DNA of 64,000 bases, taken from Neptunitalea lumnitzerae (lineage in GTDB: Bacteria > Bacteroidota > Bacteroidia > Flavobacteriales > Flavobacteriaceae). Positions 25,635-35,612 of this stretch are shown here, in pieces. The notes under the pieces were generated by a model that saw only the letters and a program-made list of their open reading frames with translations, was not told the origin of the DNA and did no database searches. Each line of letters begins with the position of its first letter. Position 1 is the stretch's first letter. The position numbers and the translations under genes are program-made. Location: positions 1,054,001 through 1,118,000 of the forward strand of contig NZ_BRVO01000001.1 of NCBI RefSeq assembly GCF_027924185.1, given 5' to 3'.

Positions 25635-28171
25635 CTTTTGGTAACCGATCTGTTTCTGTAAAGTGACGTGTCTATACTATTTTTCATAGCTTTTTTATCT
25701 AAGTCACTACCTATAAACTTACAGATGTTTTCAATCTCTTTATCAGGGTTTTTCAGCATATCGGTATAGTTTACATACAATAGTTCTACACCTGGTTCAT
25801 TGTTTTTCCAAAAAGCAATATCGTTTAATTGTTTGGTAAAAGCATTCAATAATTTTACAGGTAGGGTTCCTGGGTCTTTACCAATCATTTTTTGTTGAGA
25901 TTGTACTACTTCATGAATATCTCTATTCATAAAAATTACTTTGTATCTATACTTTCTGTTTATAAATTTAAGTAGTGGCGCTACAATCTTTACCACTTTA
26001 TTTTGTGCTTCACCTAACCAAGAATTATCATTGTGCAAGTTCATTACTGGCTTATACTCAAAATATCCTTTAGGGTTAGAGGTGTCTGCTTTTCTTAAGT
26101 CATCTGTCATAGGAGTTAAACCTCCATTGGAGAGCACTTGCATCATCATAGAAGTTCCAGACCTAGGTAAACCAGATACTACTACAATTTGATTATCGTA
26201 GTACTTATAAGTAGCTTTAGATTCAAAATCGGTAGGTGCAGCCAATTGCTCTTCTATATTTTCAATGGCACGTTCTGCTTTATGATAGGTTTTAGGCTTT
26301 AATTTGGCAGCAGTTTCAAAAGCTATTTTGGCATTTTCTAAATCGCCTAGTTTGGTCAAGGCTTCTCCTAAAGTATAGTGTGCCTGCGGAAAATATTTAA
26401 TAAGTTCAATGCTAGTTAAAGCATGTTCGGCTGCTTCTTCATAATTTCCTAATTGAATATATACTGCCGCTATTGCCTGATGATATCTTGCGTTATCTGC
26501 TTCTAAAAAGATGGCTCTTGAAAAACATTCTTCAGCTTCTTCAAAGGCTTTTAATAAAACATGAGCTCTTCCTTTTTGATAGAAAATTTCGGCATTAGGT
26601 TTGGTCTTTATAGCTTCTTCTAAAAGTTCTATAGCCATTTTATACCTGCCTTTACCTATATGTATTTTGGCTTCTGTAATAGTGGTGTTTAACTCTAATT
26701 CAGAATCTTTTTCTCTAATAATATTTAGATACTTCTCTGCAGCGGTAAAGTCTTTTTCTTGAAGTGCTATGGTAATTAAATCTAGATAAAACGGAATGGT
26801 ATCGTAATCTTTAGGTATTTCAATAAGTTCTAATAGTACTTCTTTGGCACTTTCATAGTCTTTTTTACCTAAAAATACCCTTGCTAAATTGTGCTTTAAA
26901 TCTATTTCTGTTTTTCTTACCGCATTTTCTATTTTATCATCGGGTTTGTCTACATAGCCCAGCTCAATTAATTGTTGCATGGTCTCTTGGTCAGACAAGG
27001 TATTAATTTCGTTCTTACCAGAGTGTTCTCCAAAATCTCCAGGCATGGTTTCCCAGCTATCAATGTAACTAGGTTGGGTTGGGTTTTTGAAAATTTCTAA
27101 TGCTGGTTTACCATCCATATCTCTACCTATAGGTAAGCCATACATGTGCAATAGGGTAGGTGCAATATCAATTAAGCTTAATCCAAATACTTTTTCGTTC
27201 TTTTTAATATTGGGGCCAGAAGCTACAAAAATCCCGAATTTTCTGTGTTCTAAGGCTGGGGCAGCTTGGTATTTTGGCATTTTTAAAATACGCTTGTTCC
27301 CAGATTCATATCCGTGGTCAGACATTACTATAATGTTGGTGTTTGGGCCAGCTAGTTCAATAAGCCTTTCTAACATCATATCTTGGTATTTATAAGCCCC
27401 TTGGATATTGTTTTTATAAATTTCAAACAACTTAGGGTTAATACCTTTTAGCTTTGGCGGATAGTATTTCATAAAGGCATGGCAAAAATGATCTATTAAA
27501 TCATAATATACTGCCATAAAATCCCACTCAGTAGTGCGCATTAAATTGGTTGCTGCGGCATGTACAGAAGTGTTCTCTGCCATAATTTTAGCAAAACTAG
27601 TAAGTCCTTTATCCTTTTCCTGGTCAATTTCTCCAGCTTTCGGCATAAAGGTTAAAATATGCTCGTCATTGATATCTCCTGGTAACACCTTAAGGTCTCC
27701 AATAGTATAAATAAGTTCTTCTGGGTGTGTAGTGCCGGGTTTAAACTGCTGGTTGCTTTTAACCTTTCCGTTGGTAGATACTTTTTGAAAAGCATCAGAC
27801 ACTATATGACCATTAATAGGTTCTGCAGGAAAACTAGGCCACCAACCAGTAAGGTTACATTTGTAGCCTTGGTTGTGTAAAATATTCCAGATGGTTCTAG
27901 ATTTTCTAGATTTAGCAGTAACTGGTCTAATACCTTTTCTATCTGGTAATACTTCAATAAAACCAAGTATACCGTGTTTATCTGGGGTTTTACCAGTAGC
28001 AACACTTGTCCATAGCATAGGGGAGAAAGGAGGGTTCATGGTACTCATGTTTCCATATACTCCGTTGTCAATTAGTTTCTTTAAGGCGGGTAATTCTCCT
28101 TTCGCTAGCATGGGGCCTATAATTTTCCAATCTGCGGCATCCCATCCTATTAGCAAAGTTTTCTGTTTCAT
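25631..28171 (-). CDS. Phosphodiesterase-TPR-sulfotransferase fusion
   Basis: 846 residues with three parts. Residues 1-375: type I phosphodiesterase/nucleotide pyrophosphatase (alkaline phosphatase fold), with Asp10 in GWDAADW, the nucleophile region PPFSPMLWTSVATG, DHFCHAF and MSDHGYESG metal ligands. Residues about 415-645: five to six TPR units. Residues 661-846: sulfotransferase with the PAPS loop SGLPRSGTSMM and a MNRDIHEVVQSQ 3'-phosphate motif. No signal peptide, so it is cytoplasmic. It may couple hydrolysis of a phosphodiester or sulfate ester with sulfation of a target held by the TPRs; that is inference. Confidence 0.9.
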   Translation of the reverse strand: MKQKTLLIGWDAADWKIIGPMLAKGELPALKKLIDNGVYGNMSTMNPPFSPMLWTSVATGKTPDKHGILGFIEVLPDRKGIRPVTAKSRKSRTIWNILHNQGYKCNLTGWWPSFPAEPINGHIVSDAFQKVSTNGKVKSNQQFKPGTTHPEELIYTIGDLKVLPGDINDEHILTFMPKAGEIDQEKDKGLTSFAKIMAENTSVHAAATNLMRTTEWDFMAVYYDLIDHFCHAFMKYYPPKLKGINPKLFEIYKNNIQGAYKYQDMMLERLIELAGPNTNIIVMSDHGYESGNKRILKMPKYQAAPALEHRKFGIFVASGPNIKKNEKVFGLSLIDIAPTLLHMYGLPIGRDMDGKPALEIFKNPTQPSYIDSWETMPGDFGEHSGKNEINTLSDQETMQQLIELGYVDKPDDKIENAVRKTEIDLKHNLARVFLGKKDYESAKEVLLELIEIPKDYDTIPFYLDLITIALQEKDFTAAEKYLNIIREKDSELELNTTITEAKIHIGKGRYKMAIELLEEAIKTKPNAEIFYQKGRAHVLLKAFEEAEECFSRAIFLEADNARYHQAIAAVYIQLGNYEEAAEHALTSIELIKYFPQAHYTLGEALTKLGDLENAKIAFETAAKLKPKTYHKAERAIENIEEQLAAPTDFESKATYKYYDNQIVVVSGLPRSGTSMMMQVLSNGGLTPMTDDLRKADTSNPKGYFEYKPVMNLHNDNSWLGEAQNKVVKIVAPLLKFINRKYRYKVIFMNRDIHEVVQSQQKMIGKDPGTLPVKLLNAFTKQLNDIAFWKNNEPGVELLYVNYTDMLKNPDKEIENICKFIGSDLDKKAMKNSIDTSLYRNRSVTKS

Positions 28172-28308
28172 TTAGTAGGTTTTGTAGTGTTCTTTTTAGC
28201 TTCTTTCCATTTTCTAATGCCAATATCGCCTAAAGCTAAAAGACCTAATGGTCCCTTTGCAAGAATTTTCTCGTTAACAGTATCCTTATTGTTATCATAA
28301 AGTTTCAT
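28168..28308 (-). CDS. 46-residue protein coupled to sulfotransferase fusion
   Basis: A short reading frame starting with ATG at 28308 and ending TGA at 28168, overlapping the start of the 846-residue fusion by 4 bases (ATGA), the classical sign of coupled translation. The product is basic and Lys-rich with a small hydrophobic patch (GPLGLLALGDIGIRKW). No family recognised. The overlap and coding-like composition argue that it is real. Confidence 0.6.
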   Translation of the reverse strand: MKLYDNNKDTVNEKILAKGPLGLLALGDIGIRKWKEAKKNTTKPTK

Positions 28309-28418
28309 AAGATTTCTTTTTGAGGGATTGCTATGTGGTAAATTTAGGCAAAAGAAAAATGATAGGCTCTAGAACCAGTATTTAAAAATACATAGAGTTG
28401 AACTAAAAAAAAAGAACT

Positions 28419-29240
28419 ATGAAAAAATCAACTACTCAAAAATTATTGAAATATGGAGCTCTTACTGCCGTTTTGGGTGGAGCTTCTGAAGTGAACGGAC
28501 AAATTATATATACCGATGTTGACCCAGATGTTGGTGGTGCAGGGGTATTGTATAGTATTGATATGGATAATGATGGCAATGATGATTTTCAAATAAGACA
28601 TTGGGACCAAAGTGCTAGTGGTGGTGATATGGATTTGCTAGTGGCTGGGCCAGCTGTTAATTCTAATTCTTCTTTTAGTAATAGTATTATTGCTAGTTCT
28701 AATCCTTACTTTGTATACCCTATGGTGCTAAATGCCGGAGATGCCATTTCTGCGGGTGCTACAGGTTGGAATAATGAGTCTTTTCAATCTTTAGATGAGG
28801 ATGATTGTTATGTTGGTAACTGGTGTAATGTTACCGATAAGTATTTGGGCTTAAGATTTAAAATAGGTTCCGATACTCATTACGGTTGGGCACGTTTAAG
28901 TGTAGGAGCAAACGCCTCTGATTGGGTAATTAAAGATTATGCTTATAACGGAACACCAGGTGAGGCTATTGATGCAGGTGAAACAGATAACTTATCATTA
29001 GCTGATAATTTTGAAAGTAGCGTGCAAATTGTAGCGCTAGATAAAAGCATTGGGTTGTATAACTTACCTAGTAAAACATCCTATAACATTTATGAAATGA
29101 CTGGGAAAAGAGTGCTAAATGGAGAAATAGGTGAAGAATCTTATGTAATTGAAGCAAACGGATTAAATACGGGTATATATATAGTTGAACTTAAAGACGA
29201 TTTAACTGGGGAGTTAAAAAGAGAAAAAGTGATTTTGTAG
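28419..29240 (+). CDS. Secreted protein with T9SS sorting domain, paralogue 1
   Basis: 273 residues. N-terminal signal (MKKSTTQKLLKYGALTAVLGG...NGQ), then a repeated-family domain with IIYTDVDPDVGG, two Asp-rich turns (DMDNDGNDD) resembling calcium-binding or FG-GAP-type loops, NWCN...DKYLGLRFK and HYGWARL, and WVIKDYAYN. The last 75 residues are a type IX secretion sorting domain (TGKRVLNG...GLNTGIYIVEL). Ligand or enzymatic function unknown; two paralogues follow immediately. Confidence 0.85.
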   Translation: MKKSTTQKLLKYGALTAVLGGASEVNGQIIYTDVDPDVGGAGVLYSIDMDNDGNDDFQIRHWDQSASGGDMDLLVAGPAVNSNSSFSNSIIASSNPYFVYPMVLNAGDAISAGATGWNNESFQSLDEDDCYVGNWCNVTDKYLGLRFKIGSDTHYGWARLSVGANASDWVIKDYAYNGTPGEAIDAGETDNLSLADNFESSVQIVALDKSIGLYNLPSKTSYNIYEMTGKRVLNGEIGEESYVIEANGLNTGIYIVELKDDLTGELKREKVIL

Positions 29241-29272
29241 AATTACTTTAGTTGGGTGATTTAGATTTAGAG

Positions 29273-29300
29273 AAAACCGAAAGAAATTTCGGTTTTTTTT
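29273..29300 (+). terminator. Terminator after paralogue 1
   Basis: AAAACCGAAA / TTTCGGTTTT stem with a short loop and a T run. Confidence 0.8.
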
Positions 29301-29358
29301 ATGGGTATAGGTTAGGTGTTAAAATTAATTTTTATTTTTATACGGATACCTTACCACC

Positions 29359-29970
29359 ATGAAAAGAAATAAAAATAAAAAAGACTTTGCGAAGAAGATT
29401 TTAAATTATGGAACCATTGCTACTGTAATGGGGGTAACTATAGATGCTTCTGGACAAATTGAATATACCGATGTGAATCCTGATTTTGGAGGAAGCGAAG
29501 TAATTTATGAATTGGATTTAAATAATGATAATCAAGTAGATTTTACTGTTGTGCATACCATAAGCTCTGGAGAAAATGTTTTGTATTTTGATACTAAAAG
29601 TCCTGGAGCGGAAGTGATGGGTGAGGTTTATAAGATTTCAGAAAAAGATGATTATGGTTTTGCTTTAGGTTTAGACAATGGAGATGTAATTAGTTATAGG
29701 CAAAAAACCTGGCTAAAAGGCACCGATGGTATTCTTTTGAATAGTGCTAGTTGTTATTCTGGCTTTAGTAATTGGTGTGGTGTAGAAGATAAGTACGTTG
29801 GATTGAGATTTAAAATAGATGGTAATGTTCATTATGGCTGGGCAAGATTAGATGTTTCTTTAAGTGGAGCTAAATGGGTAATTAAAGATTATGCCTATAA
29901 CACTGAGCCTAATGCCTCTATACGTGCTGGAGAAAAGGAAGAGAGGGCTATTGATGGAATTGAAGATTAA
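29359..29970 (+). CDS. Secreted paralogue 2, lacking the sorting domain
   Basis: 203 residues. It shares the signal, the IEYTDVNPDFGG start, the DLNNDNQVD turn, the NWCGVEDKYVGLRFK, HYGWARLDV and WVIKDYAYN segments with the neighbouring genes, but ends directly after the AGEKEER stretch. The roughly 75-residue T9SS domain is missing. It may be periplasmic, secreted by another route or a decaying copy; no C-terminal remnant is visible in the 170 bases downstream. Confidence 0.8.
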   Translation: MKRNKNKKDFAKKILNYGTIATVMGVTIDASGQIEYTDVNPDFGGSEVIYELDLNNDNQVDFTVVHTISSGENVLYFDTKSPGAEVMGEVYKISEKDDYGFALGLDNGDVISYRQKTWLKGTDGILLNSASCYSGFSNWCGVEDKYVGLRFKIDGNVHYGWARLDVSLSGAKWVIKDYAYNTEPNASIRAGEKEERAIDGIED

Positions 29971-29982
29971 TTGATTGATTGC

Positions 29983-29999
29983 TTTATACTTAGTATAAA
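29983..29999. repeat. Short dyad after paralogue 2
   Basis: TTTATACT-T-AGTATAAA is an 8-1-8 inverted repeat 12 bases after the stop. It lacks the G/C stem of a terminator; function unclear. Confidence 0.4.
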
Positions 30000-30140
30000 T
30001 TAGTTTTCTGTGATTTTTCAATTTTTTGAAATTAATATTTTTAAGAAATTGATAAAAATGAGATGGTTGAAGTTTTATTTTTAGGGAGGCTGTTTATCGA
30101 AGGCGGTTTTTTTCTAATTTAGCGAAAAACCTTACCTATT

Positions 30141-30998
30141 ATGACAAAAACTACTTTTAAGAATACTTTATCTTCAAAATTGGCTCGTTATGGGGCGCTT
30201 ACAGCTGTCATTGGTGGTGCGGCAGAAGCATCAGGACAAATTGTTTATACCGATATTAACCCTGATGAAGGTGGTGCTGATGTTGTTTATTTTTTAGATA
30301 TGAACAATGATGGTGCTCCAGATTACGGTTTTATAAATTATATGTCTTCCTCTAGTATATATGGTTACACTTTTTCATTTGATTTACTATATGGAATTCA
30401 GGCTAGTAGTAATATGATCATTGGATCTTCTATGTCTACTGGAAGTAATACTATAGGATATCCATTTGTGTTGAATGCTGGCGATGTTATTAGTAGTGGT
30501 AATACCAACTGGAAGGACAATTATTATCAATTAATGAATTTCAATAGTTGTGGGTCTTTTAGTGGTATGGGTGGAAATGCAAATTGGTGTAATGAAACCG
30601 ATAAGTATATTGGAGTTAAATTTTTAATAGGTACTAATTACCATTATGGTTGGGCAAGATTTGATGTAAGTAATGCACATACATGGTTAATTAAAGATTA
30701 TGCCTATAACAGTACACCAGGTGCATCTATTGAAGCTGGGCAAACTAGTTTAAGTGTGCAAGATAACTTTGTAACAAGTGTAAATGTGGTTGCTTTACAT
30801 AAAACTATAGCCTTAAGTAATTTACCTTCTTCTAGTGCTTATAAGCTGATTAGTATGACAGGGCAGGTGGTAAATTCAGGAACCACCAAAGAAGCGTCTT
30901 ATGTAATAGAGGCTAGTAATTTACAAACAGGTGTTTATATAGTAGAAGTTACCGATGAGGTTTCGGGAGCTCAAATACGTAAAAAGGTTACTTTGTAA
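30141..30998 (+). CDS. Secreted protein with T9SS sorting domain, paralogue 3
   Basis: 285 residues, same layout as paralogue 1: signal peptide, IVYTDINPDEGG, DMNNDGAPDYG turn, NWCNETDKYIGVKFL, HYGWARFDV, LIKDYAYN, then a T9SS sorting domain (SMTGQVVNSG...NLQTGVYIVEV). It differs most from the others in the serine/glycine-rich central loop (about 65-120). Probably exported to the surface or medium. Confidence 0.85.
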   Translation: MTKTTFKNTLSSKLARYGALTAVIGGAAEASGQIVYTDINPDEGGADVVYFLDMNNDGAPDYGFINYMSSSSIYGYTFSFDLLYGIQASSNMIIGSSMSTGSNTIGYPFVLNAGDVISSGNTNWKDNYYQLMNFNSCGSFSGMGGNANWCNETDKYIGVKFLIGTNYHYGWARFDVSNAHTWLIKDYAYNSTPGASIEAGQTSLSVQDNFVTSVNVVALHKTIALSNLPSSSAYKLISMTGQVVNSGTTKEASYVIEASNLQTGVYIVEVTDEVSGAQIRKKVTL

Positions 30999-31020
30999 TT
31001 AAGATATAATATGATAACTA

Positions 31021-31050
31021 AAAAGGATGCCATTGGCATCCTTTTTTTTA
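31021..31050. terminator. Terminator between paralogue 3 and dnaE
   Basis: AAAAGGATGCC / GGCATCCTTTT stem with a T run, between convergent genes. Confidence 0.85.
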
Positions 31051-34000
31051 TTAATTGAGTTTATAAATGATTGATTGTTGTTTTAGTATCTGCAAAAATT
31101 CAGCGGTAATGTTAACCTTTCGCTTTCTGCTTTGCATGGTAAGTTTTAAATCTTCATCTGGTTGATGAATTACAAAGCTTACTTGGTTTTCTCCTGGGTA
31201 ATCATTAAATAAATTACTTATTTGCTGAATAGTGTTTTCTTTAAGGTCAACAATATTTAAGTGAATGGCTATTTTTCTAGCCATTTCCTCCATTACGTCT
31301 TGTAATTGTTGCATACTGTTTATTTGAACACGCGGTTCTCCTCTTACTCCAGTATCTTTTTTAATCCATCCTTCTCTCACAAATAGTTTAATGAATAAAA
31401 ATTCATTCATTCGCATATATTGACGGAAGTTTAGATAATCTTCATTGAACAATCTAAATTCATAAGAATCATTGTAATCTTCAATGATAAAAGTTCCCCA
31501 TCCTTTACCGTTTTTAGTTTCACGGTGTTGGAAATCGGTCATTACTCCAGCAATGGTAATTTCTCTGTTTACTACCTGATTTAGATCTTTTAAATCGGCT
31601 AATGAGTTTTTACAGAAATGCTCCATTGTAAGTTTAAAATCATCAAGTGGATGCCCTGAGATATAAATACCAACAACATCTTTTTCCTTTTTAAGCTTTT
31701 CCAAAGTTCCCCATGTGTCACAATTAGGAATTACTGGTTCAGGAATTTGTACATCACTGGCTTCACCAAATAAACTTACTTGTGATGAGTTTTCGTTTTC
31801 TTGATATTTAGCGCCGTATTTCACAGCCTTTTCTAAAAACGTAATACCGTCGGCTTCTGAGTGAAAATATTGTGCTCTGTGTGTACTAGTAAAAGAATCA
31901 AACCCTCCGGCCAATGCTAGGTTTTCAAATGCCTTTTTATTGGCAGCACGTAAATCTATTCGTTTGGCCATGTCAAAAATAGAGCGGTATCTGCCATCTT
32001 TTCTATTTTCTACAATGGTTTCTACAGCACCTTTACCAACACCTTTAACAGCTCCCATACCAAAACGAACGGCGCCTTCATCATTTACCGTAAACTTATA
32101 GAAAGATTCATTAACATCTGGGCCTAATACTTGTAGTCCCATACGTTTACATTCTTCCATAAAAAAGGTAACCTGTTTTATGTCGTTCATGTTGTTAGAC
32201 AATACCGCTGCCATATATTCAGCAGGGTAGTGTGCTTTTAAGTAGGCCGTTTGGTAAGCAACCCAAGCATAACAGGTAGAGTGACTTTTGTTAAATGCGT
32301 AAGCCGCAAAAGCCTCCCAGTCTTTCCAAATTTTCTCTAGTTTAGTTCTATCGTGTCCGCGTTCTTCACCACCATTTAAAAACTGAGGTTTTAGTTTGTC
32401 TAGTAAGGCAAAAATCTTTTTACCCATAGCTTTACGAAGCATATCGGCATCACCCTTAGAAAAACCTGCTAATTTTTGCGATAGTAACATCACCTGCTCC
32501 TGGTATACGGTAATACCATAGGTTTCTTTTAAGTACTCCTCGCAGTCGTCAAGGTCATATACAATAGGCTCTTCTCCGTGTTTTCTACGGATGAAACTTG
32601 GTATGTATTCCAAAGGTCCCGGACGGTACAATGCGTTCATTGCAATTAAATCTGCAAAAACTGTAGGTTTCAGTTCACGCATGTACTTTTGCATTCCAGG
32701 AGATTCGTACTGGAACACCCCAACGGTTTCTCCTCGTTGGAAAAGTTCATAGGTTTTTACATCGTCTAACGGAAAACTATCAGGGTCTAGCTCTATATCA
32801 TGTTTATGTTTTACCAGCTTAACGGTATCTTTAATAAGGGTTAATGTTTTTAACCCCAAGAAGTCCATTTTTAGTAACCCGGCATTTTCTACCACCGAGT
32901 TATCAAACTGGGTAACGTATAAGTCAGAATCTTTAGCAATGGAAACCGGAACGAATTTGGTAATATCGTCTGGGGTAATAATTACCCCGCAGGCATGAAT
33001 ACCAGTATTACGTACCGAACCTTCTAAAATTCTAGCTTGGTTAATGGTGAGTGCTTCTAAGTTATCTCCCTCAGAAAGATTTTTAAGCTCGTTTACTAAG
33101 TCTATTTCTTCAGAGCGAAGTTTTGCTTTCAATCCAGCATCATCTAGGGAGAAAATTTTCCCTAGTTTCATGTTTGGAATTAACTTGGCAATACGGTCTG
33201 CATCACTAAGTGGTAAATCTAGTACACGTGCGGTATCTCTAATAGATGATTTAGCAGCCATGGTACCATAGGTGATGATTTGAGCCACCTGGTTGGCACC
33301 ATATTTATCAATTACATAGTCCATTACGCGGCTTCGGCCTTCATCATCAAAGTCAATATCAATATCGGGCATACTCACACGATCCGGATTCAAGAAACGC
33401 TCAAAAAGTAAATCGTATGCAATAGGGTCAAGGTTGGTAATACCTAAACAGTAGGCTACGGCAGATCCTGCTGCCGATCCACGTCCGGGTCCTACCGAAA
33501 CACCCATTTCTCTTGCTGCTGCAATAAAGTCTTGTACAATAAGGAAGTATCCCGGATACCCAGTGTTGGCAATTACATCTAGCTCAAAGTCTAAACGTTC
33601 CCTAATATCGTCGGTAATTTCTTCGTATCGTCTGTTGGCACCTTCATAGGTAAGGTGGCGTAAAAACTTGTTTTCACCACGTTTACCACCGTCTTCATCA
33701 TCTTCTGCTACCTGAAATTGTTCAGGAATATCAAACTTAGGTAACAGTACATCTCTTGCTAAAACAAAAGGTTCTACTTTGTCAACTATAGTTTGAATAT
33801 TGGTAATGGCTTCAGGAAGATCTTTAAAAAGCTCCTTCATTTCGTCACCACTCTTAAAGTAGTATTCGTCATTAGGGAGACCATAACGGTAACCGCGCCC
33901 TCTACCAATAGGGGTGTCTTTTTTCTCACCATCTTTCACACATAATAAAATATCGTGTGCGTTGGCATCGTCTTTATTAATATAATAGGTGTTGTTGGTG

Positions 34001-35430
34001 GCAACTAATTTTACATCGTGCTTTTTGGCAAACTGAACTAAAACATCATTCACACGGTTTTCGTCCTCTTGATTGTGGCGCATTAATTCAATGTACAAAT
34101 CATCACCAAAGTGTTCTTTCCACCAAAGTAACGCTTCTTCTGCCTGGTTTTCACCAACGTTTAATACTTTACTTGGTACCTCACCATATAAGTTACCAGT
34201 AAGTGCAATAAGATCGTCTTTATATTCTAGTATAGTGCTTCTACTAACTCGGGGTACATAATAAAAACCTTCTGTATACCCAACAGAAGATATTTTAGCC
34301 AAGTTATGGTATCCCTTTTTGTTTTTAGCTAATAAAACTACCTGATATCCATTATCTTTTCTAGATTTATCGGTATGGTCTTCACATACGTTTAAAGTAC
34401 ATCCAACAATGGGTTTAATAGGTACTTCAGTAGGTTCTTCGCCATTGGCAATGGCTTCTTCATTCTTAGCTTTAACACCTTTATTATAGTTGTCTACGTC
34501 CCTTACAAAGTGAAACGCCCCCATCATATTACCAACATCAGTCATGGCAACAGCAGGCATTTTATTTTTTGCCGCTGCTTTCACTAGGTCAGGAATGCTA
34601 GAGGTAGCCTGTAGAATAGAAAACTGTGTGTGATTGTGCAGGTGTGCAAAATCTACATCAGCTAGTTCTGCAATATTTTGTCTAATTTCTTCCTTAGAGA
34701 GTCCGTCGTCTTTAGCTTTTAACGTTTCTCTAATTTTTTTAGACTCTTGTTTAAGGTTAATGTGTTTTAACCCTATTAATTGTATGGTTTGCGGGTTAGC
34801 CTCAGAAAATCTTCTAAAATAATCAGCAGGTACATCTAGCTCTTCTTGTGTAAAGCCTTCCCCAATACGAATTAATTCTAAGAAACATCTGGTAGTTGCC
34901 TCTACATCGGCGGTTGCATTGTGGGCTTCAGAAAACCCTACGCCAAATAAATGCTGGTGTAACTCGGTTAAGGTAGGTAGTTTAAATTTACCTCCTCTAC
35001 CACCAGGTATTTTACAAAGCTCAGCAGTTGTTTCTGTACAGGTGTCTAAAACAGGGAGTTCCATCATATCGGTTCCAAAACCCAAACGGTGAAATTCGGC
35101 CCCCATAATATTTACGTCAAACCCAACATTTTGCCCAACAATAAATTTAGTTTTAGAAAGGGCAATATTAAACTTCTCTAAAACGTCGGCTAATGAAATC
35201 CCTTCTTGTTCGGCTAATTCCGTAGAAATACCGTGAATTTTTTCAGCATCAAACGGAATGTTGAAGCCTTCGGGTTGTATAAGATAATCTTGATGTTCTA
35301 CAAGATTTCCCATTTCGTCGTGTAGCTGCCAAGCTATCTGAATGGCTCTTGGCCAGTTATCAGAGTCTGTTACAGGCGCGTCCCAACGTTTCGGTAAACC
35401 GGTAGTTTCTGTGTCAAAAATCAAATACAT
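31051..35430 (-). CDS. dnaE: DNA polymerase III alpha subunit with N-terminal exonuclease
   Basis: 1459 residues. Residues 1-190 form a DnaQ-like 3'-5' exonuclease (Asp6 and Glu8 in FDTETTG; HNATADVEATTRCF for the later His and Asp). The PHP domain follows (AHLHNHTQFS), then the C-family polymerase palm with the catalytic aspartates in PDIDIDFDDEGR, helix-hairpin-helix and OB domains. It is the main replicative polymerase; having proofreading in the same chain is a usual feature of Bacteroidota. Single gene. Confidence 0.97.
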   Translation of the reverse strand: MYLIFDTETTGLPKRWDAPVTDSDNWPRAIQIAWQLHDEMGNLVEHQDYLIQPEGFNIPFDAEKIHGISTELAEQEGISLADVLEKFNIALSKTKFIVGQNVGFDVNIMGAEFHRLGFGTDMMELPVLDTCTETTAELCKIPGGRGGKFKLPTLTELHQHLFGVGFSEAHNATADVEATTRCFLELIRIGEGFTQEELDVPADYFRRFSEANPQTIQLIGLKHINLKQESKKIRETLKAKDDGLSKEEIRQNIAELADVDFAHLHNHTQFSILQATSSIPDLVKAAAKNKMPAVAMTDVGNMMGAFHFVRDVDNYNKGVKAKNEEAIANGEEPTEVPIKPIVGCTLNVCEDHTDKSRKDNGYQVVLLAKNKKGYHNLAKISSVGYTEGFYYVPRVSRSTILEYKDDLIALTGNLYGEVPSKVLNVGENQAEEALLWWKEHFGDDLYIELMRHNQEDENRVNDVLVQFAKKHDVKLVATNNTYYINKDDANAHDILLCVKDGEKKDTPIGRGRGYRYGLPNDEYYFKSGDEMKELFKDLPEAITNIQTIVDKVEPFVLARDVLLPKFDIPEQFQVAEDDEDGGKRGENKFLRHLTYEGANRRYEEITDDIRERLDFELDVIANTGYPGYFLIVQDFIAAAREMGVSVGPGRGSAAGSAVAYCLGITNLDPIAYDLLFERFLNPDRVSMPDIDIDFDDEGRSRVMDYVIDKYGANQVAQIITYGTMAAKSSIRDTARVLDLPLSDADRIAKLIPNMKLGKIFSLDDAGLKAKLRSEEIDLVNELKNLSEGDNLEALTINQARILEGSVRNTGIHACGVIITPDDITKFVPVSIAKDSDLYVTQFDNSVVENAGLLKMDFLGLKTLTLIKDTVKLVKHKHDIELDPDSFPLDDVKTYELFQRGETVGVFQYESPGMQKYMRELKPTVFADLIAMNALYRPGPLEYIPSFIRRKHGEEPIVYDLDDCEEYLKETYGITVYQEQVMLLSQKLAGFSKGDADMLRKAMGKKIFALLDKLKPQFLNGGEERGHDRTKLEKIWKDWEAFAAYAFNKSHSTCYAWVAYQTAYLKAHYPAEYMAAVLSNNMNDIKQVTFFMEECKRMGLQVLGPDVNESFYKFTVNDEGAVRFGMGAVKGVGKGAVETIVENRKDGRYRSIFDMAKRIDLRAANKKAFENLALAGGFDSFTSTHRAQYFHSEADGITFLEKAVKYGAKYQENENSSQVSLFGEASDVQIPEPVIPNCDTWGTLEKLKKEKDVVGIYISGHPLDDFKLTMEHFCKNSLADLKDLNQVVNREITIAGVMTDFQHRETKNGKGWGTFIIEDYNDSYEFRLFNEDYLNFRQYMRMNEFLFIKLFVREGWIKKDTGVRGEPRVQINSMQQLQDVMEEMARKIAIHLNIVDLKENTIQQISNLFNDYPGENQVSFVIHQPDEDLKLTMQSRKRKVNITAEFLQILKQQSIIYKLN

Positions 35431-35568
35431 AAGCTTCCTTCCTCTTTTAAAATGTACAGTATGAAACGGTTACCAAAAGAATGAGTGGTAACATTTAAAA
35501 GCTTAAAAGTAGCTATAATTTAGGGGTAAGTCAATATAATAACTGCTAGAGTTATTAACTAAAAATAA

Positions 35569-35593
35569 AAAGCCACCTTAATTAGGTGGCTTT
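35569..35593 (-). terminator. Terminator of RRM gene
   Basis: AAAGCCACCT-TAATT-AGGTGGCTTT, a 10-bp stem with a 5-base loop and a U-rich tail on the minus strand. Confidence 0.85.
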
Positions 35594-35612
35594 CAGCTAT
35601 AGTGAAAAAACG

